64,000 bases of DNA, from positions 580,590-644,589 of the forward strand of contig RMBW01000005.1 of NCBI GenBank assembly GCA_004009845.1, in the 5' to 3' direction. The DNA comes from Davidsoniella eucalypti. Taxonomy: Eukaryota; Ascomycota; Sordariomycetes; Microascales; Ceratocystidaceae. Below are positions 23,186 through 33,999 of the stretch, in pieces (position 1 is the first letter of the stretch; each line of letters starts with the position of its first letter). A program made the translations under genes and the position numbers. A model generated the notes under the pieces. It was given only the letters and a program-made list of their open reading frames with translations. It did not search any database and had not been told where the DNA came from.

Positions 23186-25146
23186 TCATCGTGATTCTAG
23201 CGCCTGCGCTGCTCGTTCTAAAAACAGGTTAAACTCACGAATCTGCCTTAAAGAGCCTCCGCCTTCTCCGCGACTCGATGCCGCTTCGGAGACGCTTGCA
23301 ATTATAAACTCCAAGTTCGCCAATTCGAGATCCTTGGCCTCCCGTGAGTTCGTTACTTCTGGCGCCGTTAAACCTGAACTCAACGCCATTTCAACGTTGT
23401 GCATAGTAGAGGACATGGCTAGACGCTTTTGAAGCTCATCTGAGTTATGGTCGTGTACGTCGCGTGCCGCATCAATGCGTAGCGCAATCTGCTCCTTTTC
23501 TGCTCGGAGCTCAATTAACTCGGCCCGGAGACGGGCCTTATGAGCGACAGCCTGCCGTACCCGCTTCTTCAAGGCGTGGATGGCATCTAAAGATATCGTA
23601 TGTTGTAGTAGACGAGTGCGGATTTCATCTTGGAAAGCCTCGAGTGCGCGGATTTTGGCCTTGATATCCTTCTTTGTGGCGGTAGAATCGGCAGTTTCGA
23701 GAAGCATGACGAGTTGCTCGAGACATGTATCGATGACTTCCTCACATACTTGGCTGAGCACATCAATGGTGTTGACGCCGCTACGTGAAGTGTATGGAAT
23801 GTCTGCCAGCACAGAAGCTAGAGGATCGGCGTCATCGTCCTCATTAGCTGGCCGAGAGACCTTGGAGAAGCGCTGTACGGCAATAGGTATAGTAGTCTTG
23901 TTGTCCATGTGCTGCAAGCGCTCCGAGACATTGTCTGCCTGTTTGTTTTGTTTCTTTTTCTTCTTGTTATTTTGTGACACTCGTTGTGGTGATGATTGTG
24001 GTTTTGTTTGCCGCGAGCGTTTTGGCGCTGGCGGGCGATCTTCGAGTTCGGGAGTTGGTGATGGCGAGTGACTTATGGTCTGGTCATTAATCACCTCTAA
24101 TGCGATGGGAGAAGAGGGAGTCCGCGAGGCAGCAGCTTCACTACCGATATCCGGTGAGTTATGTCGTTGTCGCTTGTGTCCGGCTAATGTCTGGGCAGCT
24201 TCCGTGTCGCTGGTTTCCTCCGCCACGTCGTCATCGGAATAATCAGCGTGTGTAGGTCCCTCAAGATCATCCCCTGGAAGATCAAACTGTGGCGGTTCTG
24301 GTGACGCAGGAATCTCGAGCTTATTCTTGACACTGTGTTTTACAATGCGATCAGCCTCGGGCGAGAGCTCATCGATATCTTCTGCCGCAAGTTCTGTCAT
24401 GCGAGAAAGGCGCGAGAGTCTAGATGCTTTGGATAATCTTGTTTTGTTTCGGCTAGCCATACGAGATTTGCGTGTTAGTGGCGACGATGCCTCCATTGCG
24501 GCGTCTAGCATATCGGAGTCGAAATTGGTTGTAGCATTATTCAAACGTGCGCTAGACGGCGGGGCACTGATGACTTGTTCGAAGCGTCGACGTTGGCCGC
24601 TGCCTGGCGCATTAGGGGGGCTCTCGCCGATCTCCTCGGCAATCGTGACATTGCTCCTTCTTACACTGCGCCGTGACGTGCTGGATGGAAGCTCCTCGAG
24701 GTCGTCTGGCGCACCTTCTGTAGCGGGTGTTACACGGGTTCTCCGTTCCGGAGAGATTTTTGGCGGTGGTAAAGTGCGGGCAAATGATCTCCGGGCAGGC
24801 CTTAGCGCTGGTTCTTCTATTTGTGGTTCTGGCGATACTGATGATGCTGATGCTGATGCTGATGACGATGATGGCTCGGGCTCTGGCGCTGTCGCAATCG
24901 GAAAGCTTTCGGTGGGGAAGAGTGAGCCAAATTCTATATCGTCTACTTGATGTCGTCTAGGCGCATCATATAGTCAGTTTGTGCTCTCAATTCCATTATC
25001 TCGTACAGAAAAATAGGCAAACTTACTGTGCACCACGAAGGCGCTGTTGCATGCGCTCGGCTCGCGCTATGTAGCTTCTGGTTAGTCATATGATCAATCA
25101 AATTGACATCGCCTTATCTATATGTCTGTATATACTTACTAGCCAT
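23186..25146 (-). CDS. ame1: Inner kinetochore subunit Ame1/CENP-U-like
   Basis: Three exons on the minus strand: 25146-25140 (only 7 coding bases), 25066-25027 and 24956-23186, in phase, for 605 residues. The start was chosen because the short exons produce MATRAERMQQRLRGAQRHQ followed by VDDIEFG, which resembles the N-terminal Mis12-complex-binding motif of yeast Ame1 (RLRG, basic residues, then acidic DDI). The middle is disordered and basic. Near residue 405 the segment RSGVNTIDVLSQVCEEVIDT begins the conserved C-terminal region, followed by a long coiled coil (about 430-560). Ame1 pairs with Okp1 (CENP-Q) in the COMA complex at centromeres. An upstream ATG at 25232 could extend the protein or act as a small upstream frame. 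The family assignment rests on motif recall, not a search. Confidence 0.8.
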
Positions 25147-26023
25147 TGCGCCTGATTTTGGTTAGTCGCAAGCTCGGTCGATGATTTTGGAGTCGCGATA
25201 CTCAGTTTTGGTGTTTGTGATTCTGATGTCATTTTTGGGGTCAAAGAGGGAATTTGCGACGCGAGGCTACCTTTGCTTTTTTACGCGTTGCTGATAGTAG
25301 AGTACACAATATTACACGTGGGCCGCACCAAAGAATAAGTACTGCACTATCTAAACATCGTTTAGCAGGCCTGTCGCGGGGTTGATCAGTAGTCCAGGAT
25401 CGAGACAATGATTCAAAGAAACTAATTGATTGACGCAAAGAAGAGCAGGGCTAGAATTGCTTTTGGAATTTCTCGAAGCTACTGGCAGAGGCTGAATAAT
25501 TGGATAATTGGGTGCTTCAACCGTACCAGTCAATACAGTTTTTTTTGGACATTTGAAAACTCCGGTTGAATTCCGTCAACGGTGTCGATTCCGGCTGTTA
25601 TTCCCAAGTACGAGATAAAAGGAGCTCATCCCCTGACCTGGCTGCATGTTATTGTTAATTGTTGTTGTTGTTATATCTATACTAAGCCGAGGCTCGTTTG
25701 CTGAGGCGTCTCGATGTGGAGCTTTCGCCGAGTAGGAAAGTCCCAACAAAGAATAGCCAAGCCTTAAAATATGTTATCATTGTGGCTTTAGTCTCAAGAA
25801 GGCGTTGTGGAAGGAGGCCGTGATGGGGTCTTCCCTTAGTTTTTTATCCTGCTTGCAAAATACGGAGCGAAGTCCGGCCCAACAAAGCGCCGACCAGGCA
25901 GCTTCAGCATGTCTATGATGTATATAGTCTTCAATATATATCAATTATTTTCCTCTCTTAATTGAGTTCTTCGGTTTATTTGTCCTAATAATCCATACGT
26001 GAATAACATATCGTATCGCCAGC
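25147..26023. other. Divergent promoter region
   Basis: About 880 bp between the Ame1-like gene and the DUF829 gene. A possible small upstream frame starts at 25232 on the minus strand. No other gene is recognised. Confidence 0.5.
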
Positions 26024-26938
26024 ATGGCCTCTTCTTCCTCCTCGTCTATATCTACGAAGCCCGAGGCCTTCCCGGGCTTCACGCGCATCACCAACCAGAT
26101 TTATATCCACAAGCCATCTGCTACGGAAGCCGCAATCACGCCGCCGTCTACCGTACCGCCGCCTCGGGCTATCATCCTCTATGGTTGGGGCGATGGCCTT
26201 CCACGTCATGTCGCTAAATATACCGACGGCTTCCGCACCCTGTTCCCCTCAGCCACTATAATCGCCGTGCTCTCGCCTATATTGAAGGCTCTCACGCAGG
26301 GAATGACAGCGCGCGCTGAGCACATGGGCCGCCTCATCGACCTTGCCTATCCACCTAATACCGTCTACTCCGCCGCTGCTCCCGAGGACGCCGTGCTAGT
26401 TCAGGCCATGTCCAACACCGGAGCCATCAACCATACGGCTACTATGCACGCCTACACGCAGCGCTTTGGCCGCGCCATGCCGTACCGTCTTTTGAGTCAC
26501 GATTCTATGCCTGGCAGCGTTAAGCTGACCTGGGAGAACATGCCGCGCTGGTCGCGGGCAATGGCACTTGGCACGGCCAACTTTTTCCCATGGCCGTTCT
26601 TTGTAACGCAGGCAATCTGGGGTGCCTTTTTAGCCAGTAATGAGTTTGGCCATTGGCTCTTTGGCGTTGATACCCCGCAGGTCAATGCTAGCAAGGTCGC
26701 CATTAACGAACTGTATTCGTACAAGGATATGCTGAAGTTGTACATGTATAGCAAGGAGGATGAGATCATCTACTGGAAGGACGTCGAGGAGGCCATGGCC
26801 TTGAGCAAACAACATGGATACAACATAATGGCCAAGATATTCTCCGGTAGCGGCCACGTAGGCCATCTCAGAATAGCCCCCGAAGAGTACTGGACAACCC
26901 TTACTGAAGCATGGGCATCGGTGGCGCCCACCGTATAA
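26024..26938 (+). CDS. DUF829 (TMEM53/PaxU-like) alpha/beta-hydrolase-fold protein
   Basis: Single exon, 304 residues. After a Ser-rich start comes RAIILYGWGDGLPRHVAKYT (residues about 48-67), the typical opening strand and GWG segment of DUF829. The sequence then continues with an alpha/beta pattern and a late YSKEDEIIYWKDVEEA segment, ending with SGSGHVGHLRIAPEEYW, where a conserved His is expected. The family includes animal TMEM53 and the fungal PaxU-type proteins found in some indole-diterpene clusters. No neighbouring secondary-metabolism genes are present, so a role in such a pathway is not supported. The enzymatic activity is unknown. Confidence 0.88.
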   Translation: MASSSSSSISTKPEAFPGFTRITNQIYIHKPSATEAAITPPSTVPPPRAIILYGWGDGLPRHVAKYTDGFRTLFPSATIIAVLSPILKALTQGMTARAEHMGRLIDLAYPPNTVYSAAAPEDAVLVQAMSNTGAINHTATMHAYTQRFGRAMPYRLLSHDSMPGSVKLTWENMPRWSRAMALGTANFFPWPFFVTQAIWGAFLASNEFGHWLFGVDTPQVNASKVAINELYSYKDMLKLYMYSKEDEIIYWKDVEEAMALSKQHGYNIMAKIFSGSGHVGHLRIAPEEYWTTLTEAWASVAPTV

Positions 26939-27120
26939 GAGAGTAGACATGTTAACATAGACTGAGCAGTAGATAGAGATACATGGAGTATGAAGTTTGT
27001 TAAACTGATTCATGGTTTATAGATATAGAGGAATATAGCGACAAAGTATATCGCTGTGCTGTGTTTTCCAGTTCCAGCAAACGTTCTGACAAAGGAAAAA
27101 AACAAAACAAAAACTAAATA

Positions 27121-27169
27121 ACGTACTTCACCACTTCACGGGCCGCACCACTTTCAGGGCCACTTTTCC
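27121..27169 (+). repeat. Left TIR of the Fot1/pogo element
   Basis: 49 bp, beginning ACGTACTTCACCACTTCACG; perfect inverse match to 28932-28980. Confidence 0.95.
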
Positions 27170-27217
27170 CCACCACCACCACTCCAACTTCAAGACGAGT
27201 TTACTTACGCACTTACG

Positions 27218-28873
27218 ATGCCAAACTTTCTCCGCGAGTCTCGAATCATTCTTGCGATCGAGGCAAAGCGAACGACACCGGAATTGAGTATTCGAAAGCT
27301 CGCAAAGCTATTCGATGTCCCACGAACGACGCTCCAGTACAGAATAGCTGGAAGAGCCTTTGATGCCGATAGAACCCACGGCTTGCCGCTCTTGACCCCG
27401 AGTGAAGAGGAGTCGATTGTTCAATATATCCTCCAGCTAGATGCAAGAGGGTTTTCCCCCCGGAGGGTTGACGTGAAAGATATGGCCAATCGTTTGCTCG
27501 GGATACGCGGCCTTAAACGCGTCGGAAAGAACTGGACTGACCGCTTTGTTGCACGACGACCAGAGCTACGTACGCGTTTCTCTCGCGTTTACGACTACCA
27601 AAGGGCCTTGCAAGAAGATCCCCATGTGTTGGACGCGTGGTTCCGTTTGGTCACCAACATGCGTGCGAAGTACGCTATCCAGGACTGCGATTTCTACAAC
27701 TTCGACGAGACGGGCTTTGCAATGGGCATGATTCGGCCCGGGACAGTAGTTGCGCGTTCAGAACGAGTCGGTAAGCCAAAGGCTATCCAACCCGGTAATC
27801 GAGAATGGGCGACAGCGATTTGCAGCGTTGCGGCGGATGGCCATGTGGTGCCGCCTTTTCTTTGCGTTGCGGGCCGATTTCACCTCGCCGCCTGGTACTC
27901 CGACGGTCACATTCCAGCCAACTGGGTTGTCAAAACGACCCAAAACGGCTGGACCGATCATAATACGGGTCTCGAATGGCTCCGGCACTTTGATCAGCAT
28001 ACAAGGGCCCGTCAAAAAGGTCAACACCGGATGCTCGTGCTTGACGGCCACGAGAGCCACATTAACGCCGAATTCGACGAATACTGCAAGATCAACGATA
28101 TCATACCACTCTGCCTGCCGGCCCATTCCTCGCACTTGACCCAGCCTCTCGATGTCGGTGTTTTTGGCCCGTTGAAGAAGGCATACGGCGACCAGATCTC
28201 GTTCCTTGCCCGGGCCAACAGAATGCACATCACCAAGGACGACTTCTTCCCCGCGTTCCGGGCCGCCTTCAACGCCGTTTTTACGGAACAAAACGTCAAG
28301 GGTGGCTTCCGAGGGGCCGGCCTAGTCCCTTTCAATCCGGACACTGTGATTTCGAAGCTAGATGTCAAGTTGCGGACGCCGACAACTCCCGGGACCTTCG
28401 ATGGCCCACCTCAACCTTGGGTCTCCCAGACGCCTCGGACCGCCACCGAGGCCATTTCACAGTCGACTCTCATCAAGGATCGAGTTACCAGGCACCAAGG
28501 AAGCTCTCCAACACCGATTTTAGCCTCTGTTGACCAATTGGCCAAGGCTACGGTAGCTGTTAACCACCAGCTTACACTTTTGGCCAGTGAGGTCAAGGCA
28601 CTTCGAGAGGCTAACGAAGCCCTCTCGAAACGCCGTCGGGCCAAAAGAACCCGATTACAGGATTCGGGACCTCTTACCGGTGAGGAAGCCACCCAGCTTT
28701 TGGTGGAAAAGGGCGTTGTTGAGCAGGAAGGACGAGACAAAGGTGCGGGGGAGGGGTCGCCGAAGCGGCGCAAAATGAGCACGCGGCACTGTGGCATCTG
28801 TCGGAAGGCCGGCCACAATGCAAGGACCTGCCCAGGGGAGATAGACGCAAGTAGTTCATCGGATTCCGAGTAG
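27218..28873 (+). CDS. Fot1/pogo transposase (DDE_1)
   Basis: Intact 551-residue frame. The N-terminus is a psq-type helix-turn-helix (ELSIRKLAKLFDVPRTTLQY, 22-41), followed by a CENP-B-type DNA-binding domain ending in GKNWTDRFVARRPEL. The DDE_1 catalytic domain shows D163 in NFDETGF, D276 in MLVLDGHESH and D312 in LTQPLDVGVFGPLK, a DD35D arrangement typical of pogo. The C-terminal tail has Lys/Arg-rich sequence and a CCHC zinc knuckle (CGICRKAGHNARTC), common in fungal Fot1 relatives. The enzyme cuts and inserts the element at TA. No stop or frameshift is seen. Codon usage is more GC-rich than in neighbouring genes. Confidence 0.96.
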   Translation: MPNFLRESRIILAIEAKRTTPELSIRKLAKLFDVPRTTLQYRIAGRAFDADRTHGLPLLTPSEEESIVQYILQLDARGFSPRRVDVKDMANRLLGIRGLKRVGKNWTDRFVARRPELRTRFSRVYDYQRALQEDPHVLDAWFRLVTNMRAKYAIQDCDFYNFDETGFAMGMIRPGTVVARSERVGKPKAIQPGNREWATAICSVAADGHVVPPFLCVAGRFHLAAWYSDGHIPANWVVKTTQNGWTDHNTGLEWLRHFDQHTRARQKGQHRMLVLDGHESHINAEFDEYCKINDIIPLCLPAHSSHLTQPLDVGVFGPLKKAYGDQISFLARANRMHITKDDFFPAFRAAFNAVFTEQNVKGGFRGAGLVPFNPDTVISKLDVKLRTPTTPGTFDGPPQPWVSQTPRTATEAISQSTLIKDRVTRHQGSSPTPILASVDQLAKATVAVNHQLTLLASEVKALREANEALSKRRRAKRTRLQDSGPLTGEEATQLLVEKGVVEQEGRDKGAGEGSPKRRKMSTRHCGICRKAGHNARTCPGEIDASSSSDSE

Positions 28874-28931
28874 AAGTAATTGATTTGACCACTTTTTCGT
28901 GGAGTTATGAGGGTTGCAAGTTAGGTAGTCT

Positions 28932-28980
28932 GGAAAAGTGGCCCTGAAAGTGGTGCGGCCCGTGAAGTGGTGAAGTACGT
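28932..28980 (-). repeat. Right TIR of the Fot1/pogo element
   Basis: Perfect reverse complement of 27121-27169, followed by TA. Confidence 0.95.
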
Positions 28981-29127
28981 TAGGTATATAGAGAAGCGCC
29001 AGTATCCTTGTGTGTTGCTATATAGTTGATGCAACCACACCCCCAAAACGCCGTCATAAAGAGAAAAGAAAAAGAAAGAATGGTGGAATATCTACAAAGG
29101 GGAAGAGCGGGCAAATGTGGGTTGATT

Positions 29128-30262
29128 TTACAGCTCAATTAAAGAACCCTTGAGGGTCTTCTTGGGCTCCCACTGCATCGAGTCCTCGTTGAACACATGG
29201 CTGTAATACATTGTTAGTAATTTTGCCTGATACAATGATCCTTTTGATGTGATGTAATGACTTACTCGTTGAACTCAGTGTCCTTTAGGGCCTTGATGCC
29301 ATACTTGTTGGCAATGACCTCCTTGAACCCATACGGAATGAGAGCGCTGACGCCCTCGAGCTGAGTCTCTCTCAATGGGAAGATGTCGCTCTCGTTGTAC
29401 TCAGTGCCGCTCTTATCGTGGAGGACCTGTGTAGGGTTGCCTTCCGCGTCCAGCTGATACCGGACGGCCGAGATGTCGACGTACAGACCGTTCTGGAGAT
29501 CGATCCAGCGCGCGTCGATCGAGTTGGACATGTCAACAGCACCATCCTTGAAGTTCGGGTTGACCTCAAGACGGAAGCGGCGGCCCTCGGGAATACCGTC
29601 GTACTGATAGAAGAACATGGTCATGTTATAGTAAGCGGCAAGGAAGTTGAGACTGCCCTCGCTGATTTGCATGTCAGCATCTGAGTCCCAAGGAAGAACC
29701 TGTAGAAAAAAGACAAATGATTAGTCTCGATGTTTATTTTTATTGACCAAGGTCCCATCGGGTCTACCGGCATAAGGCTGCAGAGGCCCCCGGTAGACGA
29801 GTCTTGGCATATATTCCGTCTGATATAGTTGACTTACCCGCTGACCCCACCACCAACCAAGAAGACTGCCGTCCATTAACCAGGCTTCGACACTGAGATC
29901 TGTAAGCGTGGCCAGGCAGGTCTGAATTAAAGTCTGCATTGCCTCCTTCTGTTCTGAGTATGGCAGAGGTGCTGAAGCGATACGTGGATCATAGTGAGGG
30001 TGGAAGCTACACACGATTTTATGTTAGACTAAGAAACGACGAAAAGAGTACAGAGAGGAAATAATAAAGAAAAGACATACGATGCTTCCTTGAAATATGC
30101 TGGTTTGCTGTTTGAATCTGAAAGGGGCTTTTCTTGCTGGTTGGCATCGGCGTTGATATTGAAGTTGCTAGTGGTTGATTCCAATTTGGGCAGCGAAGGA
30201 GTGCTGATAGCAAGGCCAGAAACACCAAGCACTGATGACAGGAGTACAAGAGTAGCCTTCAT
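29128..30262 (-). CDS. Secreted LicD-family protein (Mnn4-like)
   Basis: Four exons on the minus strand, 30262-30081, 30006-29838, 29699-29266 and 29200-29128, encode 285 residues. A signal peptide (MKATLVLLSSVLGVSGLA) marks it for secretion. The LicD nucleotidyltransferase-like core appears as LMDGSLLGWWWGQR (about 104-117) followed across the intron by VLPWDSDADMQI (118-129), with the Asp-rich metal-binding motif. LicD proteins transfer phosphorylated groups onto sugars; fungal Mnn4-type members are linked to mannosylphosphorylation of cell-wall glycans. The substrate here is inferred only. It is shorter than yeast Mnn4 and lacks its Lys/Glu repeat tail. Confidence 0.9.
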
Positions 30263-31304
30263 GGTGTTGGTGCGTTAAGTGTAAGAGGTGTGAAGTAGTA
30301 TGATATGGTGTGATATAATGGATCGAAGATGGGACAGATCGCAGGCGATCAATATTGTGTGTTGAATAGAAGACTAGATTGAAGACTGATAAGATGAGAA
30401 TGATATCGAAAAACAAAGTAAAGAAGAACTTGAGGGCTTCATATCTATATATCCACGTCGCCTACGCCCCGACCAGGACATCGACCAGGACTTACGAAGC
30501 ATCCGCCACTCCAGAGCATGCTTGCACACACACTTACTTGATCCTTCAGCTAAGTAGTTCTGCAAACAACGTGAAAAGACCAGGCGACTTTACTGACTGA
30601 CTGATTGGAAGTGACTGATAATTCATGCATTTCGAACATTTTCCTGGCCCGACTGACGGGCTGCTGCTCGGCCAATTGCTGCACTGGGGCATGTTCCCAA
30701 TAGATCGAGCCCTGGCAAAGCATAAGCATGCAAATAAATACCAGATATTGTGTTTCTGAGCTCTAAAATTCACGAGTTATTGCTGATAGCCTACACGGTA
30801 TGCCATAGACAATATAGTTTAGTGCCTTCGAAGCCTTCCCTTCCTTGACTTCAGCAGTACGTTCTACTTTGCTATTTGGCTATTTCAGGTGATTAACAAG
30901 GATGCTGTTGGTGCTAGAGCGATGAAACCAACCAAGTACGCCTGGAAGGCCGCGTCATTATCCAGCGCCCACATGTTACTTTTCCCCTCTATAACATGAA
31001 CTGACAGGCTTATTGGCGCCTGCTGCGGCCCAGGATACTGCTGAGAAGTACGTGTAGCCTCTGAAAGTGCTGGCTCCGCTGGGCTTCCGGATTCGGCATA
31101 ACCCTGCTGCGGGCACACCGCGCCAGTCTGAGTGACGCACGACTATAGTGTCCTTAGCGATGCTCACAAATGCTAAAATAGGTGCACAGGACACTATCCG
31201 GCTGTGTTCATCAAGAAAGCCTCCAAACATCTAAAAAGCCCATCTCACGGGCAAGCAAATGCGGGATGGGACGTCGGTAACGCCATAGCAAAGCCTGCCA
31301 TGAG
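30263..31304. other. Spacer
   Basis: About 1 kb upstream of the LicD gene. The proximal part holds its promoter. No gene is recognised. Confidence 0.45.
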
Positions 31305-31323
31305 TTTTTTTTTTTTTTTTTTT
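31305..31323. repeat. Poly-T tract, 19 bp
   Basis: An uninterrupted T run. It might be the poly-A end of a minus-strand retrotransposon copy; see the repeat at 31672-31780. Confidence 0.6.
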
Positions 31324-31671
31324 AATTTTATCAGGTACAAAGCATGCATGAGTAGCATAACTTTATCGGTGCTTGTTCTTGGCGGTGGAAAGTTGCATTG
31401 TTTGATTCTAGTTATCTTGCCTTTCGTTGAGAATAAGAGCTGGTTGGCTTGGAATTAATTCAATTCTGCACAGTCTCTCAATTAGGGTTTCTTTCTTTGT
31501 ATCTTCAAAATTTACTTACTTCCTCTTTGGGATTTGTTTGGTTTGTTTTTTCGTCATTGCCTTTATAGCGTCGTCGTCATCCTTTTTATGCTCCGCTTTT
31601 TTGCAGCTCATCATTTCAAGATTCCAGGCTTGTAGGCCACTGAAATAACACTTGATGTTTTCCTACAAGTG

Positions 31672-31780
31672 CATACGATGATGATGATTTTATTTATAGC
31701 GCTCCTTTTCGACTCTGGGCGAGGCCGTTGTGTCCTGACTAATTTTCTATTCCTAGTATCTGGGACTGCTCACTAATCTG
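31672..31780 (-). repeat. First copy of a LINE 3'-UTR-like segment
   Basis: Shares GGGCGAGGCCG, AATTTTCTATTCCTAGTATC and a GATGAT...TTTATAG block, in the same order, with 31880-31985. It is probably a truncated relative of the LINE relic next to it. Confidence 0.6.
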
Positions 31781-31822
31781 GCATCCATCCGTTTTACAGT
31801 AGCAACACCTCCATATAAGTAT

Positions 31823-31824
<2 letters not shown>

Positions 31825-31856
<32 letters not shown>

Positions 31857-32660
31857 CATCAATCTTATGCAGCTATAGAGCTATGAAGATGATTGTATTT
31901 ATAGTCTAGAGATTTATCTAAGAGCTCGGGCGAGGCCGTGTTTCCTAGCACCAATTTTCTATTCCTAGTATCCGGGGTAGTCTACATACGTCCTTAGCAA
32001 AAACAAAAATAAAATAAAAACTAATAAAAATAAAAATAAAAATATAAGGAAAAAGAAGAAAGATTTCCACGATCCTCAACCCTCTGCAGTGGCTGTGCCT
32101 GTTTTCATGCCTTTTTTGCCAGTGTTCTTCTACCTTTCATAGTCATGAGTAGTTTTTTGGTCCCAAGGTTTCAGCCTTTTGCGACAAGTCCAGATATGGG
32201 TCCTGTCCTTGTCTTTGCCACACCTGTGGCATTCCATTGTGGCGTTCGCGTCAAACCTCTCATGATATTCTTTAAAGTCACCAGACCGGCCAGTACCTTC
32301 TTGTCCCCCAGGTATGGCGACTTCACCGCATCAGCTCTCTCATTGCCGCCGATTCCCTTGTCCGGGGGTCCAGAAGCAGTACCTTTCTTCAATGTCTGAA
32401 TAAGCTTCTTGACCTCGTCAATTGCCTCTTGTGAGGATCCTGACTTGTTGTGTGATCCATTTTGTATAAGGGATACCGCGGCCCTGTTGTCGAGGCAGAT
32501 CCAGATGTTTGTACACCTGTCCGTCAGTGTCGGGGTGAGGCCTTTTAGTCCATGTAGTATCGCAAATATTTCTGCGTCTATGACCTCTTTCCAAACTATG
32601 AAGATGTACAGATCGTATGTATCTCTACCGTATTTGATAACCCTAACAATGTTCCATTGT
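31825..32660 (-). mobile_element. 5'-truncated LINE (Tad1-like non-LTR retrotransposon)
   Basis: On the minus strand the order is RNase H coding sequence, zinc knuckle, an A/T-rich 3' region (about 31880-32060), and then a 28-nt A-tail seen as T at 31825-31852. This is the layout of a 5'-truncated non-LTR retrotransposon. The reading frame is broken, so it is a dead copy. Confidence 0.75.
32150..32620 (-). pseudogene. LINE RNase H and zinc-knuckle relic
   Basis: Minus-strand translation gives EVIDAEIFAILHGLKGL, then CLDNRAAVSLIQ and GIGGNERADA, which are the DAE, D-N and GNERAD signatures of a LINE RNase H domain. In another frame the continuation reads ECHRCGKDKDRTHIWTC, a CCHC knuckle typical of Tad1-type elements. 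At least one frameshift separates them. No upstream reverse transcriptase remains. Confidence 0.8.
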
Positions 32661-33999
32661 TCTTATGGGCAGAAATAAATTACTTGTTTCAAACCAAAAT
32701 TAGACTGTTCCTAACAATCAGCTGTTTTTCATCGATAGAACAATTTATTACTTTTATATAAATTCACTGATTATACGTGAGACACATCGTGTTGCAAATT
32801 GAATAGTTGTGCGTCTTTCTCAATAATATATGATAATTTCATACCACCCTACCATGACCCTCAAACCACAGAGATGTGTTTTGAAGCAGCCACTGATGCA
32901 ACTGTTATTTTTGTAGGTGTACTTTAGGATTCCTGTCTACGGGACGCGTAACGTCTATACATCTATACAAGCCTTTTAAATACATAAAAGTCTCGGGCCC
33001 TTGACTGTTGTAGTGGCGCGCTGCCAGTTACATCCAAACATAGCGCCACACTGTATGTATATTCAACGTCCTAAATCACTAAGATGGGGCTTGTCAACTT
33101 GTGGCTGCAATGGCTGAGGAGGTCCATTCATGTGGCGCCTGAATCAGTTAGTGACAGGATCTAGCTGATGCAAGCTCTCAGCAACTGAAACTGGATAGTG
33201 CCGTGTTGGGTTCCTGATAAGCCCCTAGCATGACCGATAAGAAACCTCCCACTGGAGCTACAGTAGTATACAGCACTAAACAGTACCTAAGCTTTGGCTT
33301 TACCAACGCTGATCTGCCTCCGAATTGCTGTCTCTTCCAAGTTATAGATTCTCGTACTTGAACATCAAACACTAGGCTTTTTGTGTCTGTCGTTTTCCCC
33401 GTATATTCAGAAATACACCATCGCATCACAATCTTGACTTCTATCTTGCTCGTCTGGAACGAGAAACGGTTGTCACTGAGACGCTTTGTCACTACAGCTC
33501 CAGCATTACTTTAAAATTGCTTCGGCTTGGCCTTCTTTCTAACTGTGTTGTCTGCCTATCTGCATATGTCACTTGACTTAATCAACCAGCCGACGAACCT
33601 GCTTTGAATCGCATACTTCTTAGCACTACCGACTTATCGAATCGATTTGCTGGAAGCATTCCGTTTTTATATTCTTTCTTACCTCATATATTCCCTCATA
33701 TTCCCGACCGCATAGCTCTTTCAGCATTTACTTCACCTAGTCTGCACCACATCATAGCGCCTTTACTCATACTTTATTCCTTTGCGCCCGCTTTACAGCC
33801 TTGTAATAGCTCATACCGGATTTCCATAACATAACTCTCTTCCACAAGCCAGAATTGACCCGCATGCACCGACAGTGCCTATTGCACCGCAATTTTCGAG
33901 TCTCATAGTTGCCACATTATACTTTTCTACAACGCATACGTTCACACAAACACAACTATATCACATTACATTGCATCTTCTACACAGCAGCAACCAACC
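32661..33999. other. Spacer upstream of erd2
   Basis: About 1.3 kb. The last 400 bp are C/T-rich and should hold the erd2 promoter and leader. No gene is seen. Confidence 0.45.

Larger units (their letters stand above)
27121..28980 (+). mobile_element. Complete Fot1/pogo DNA transposon
   Basis: This 1860-bp element has perfect 49-bp terminal inverted repeats (27121-27169 and 28932-28980) and a TA duplication on each side (27119-27120, 28981-28982). One uninterrupted transposase gene fills it. Each TIR contains two imperfect direct copies of a CACCACTT(T)CA(C)GGGCC motif, plausible transposase-binding sites. Perfect ends and an intact gene suggest a recent insertion and possible activity. Confidence 0.95.

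Noticed and set aside
25140..25232. Start of the Ame1-like protein at the upstream ATG 25232
   Set aside because: With the best donor (GTAAGT) the frame does not continue into the conserved motif. Kept only as an alternative or an upstream frame.
30885..31230. Possible small gene on the minus strand near 31 kb
   Set aside because: Two overlapping frames with no motif and no clear start context. Not supported.
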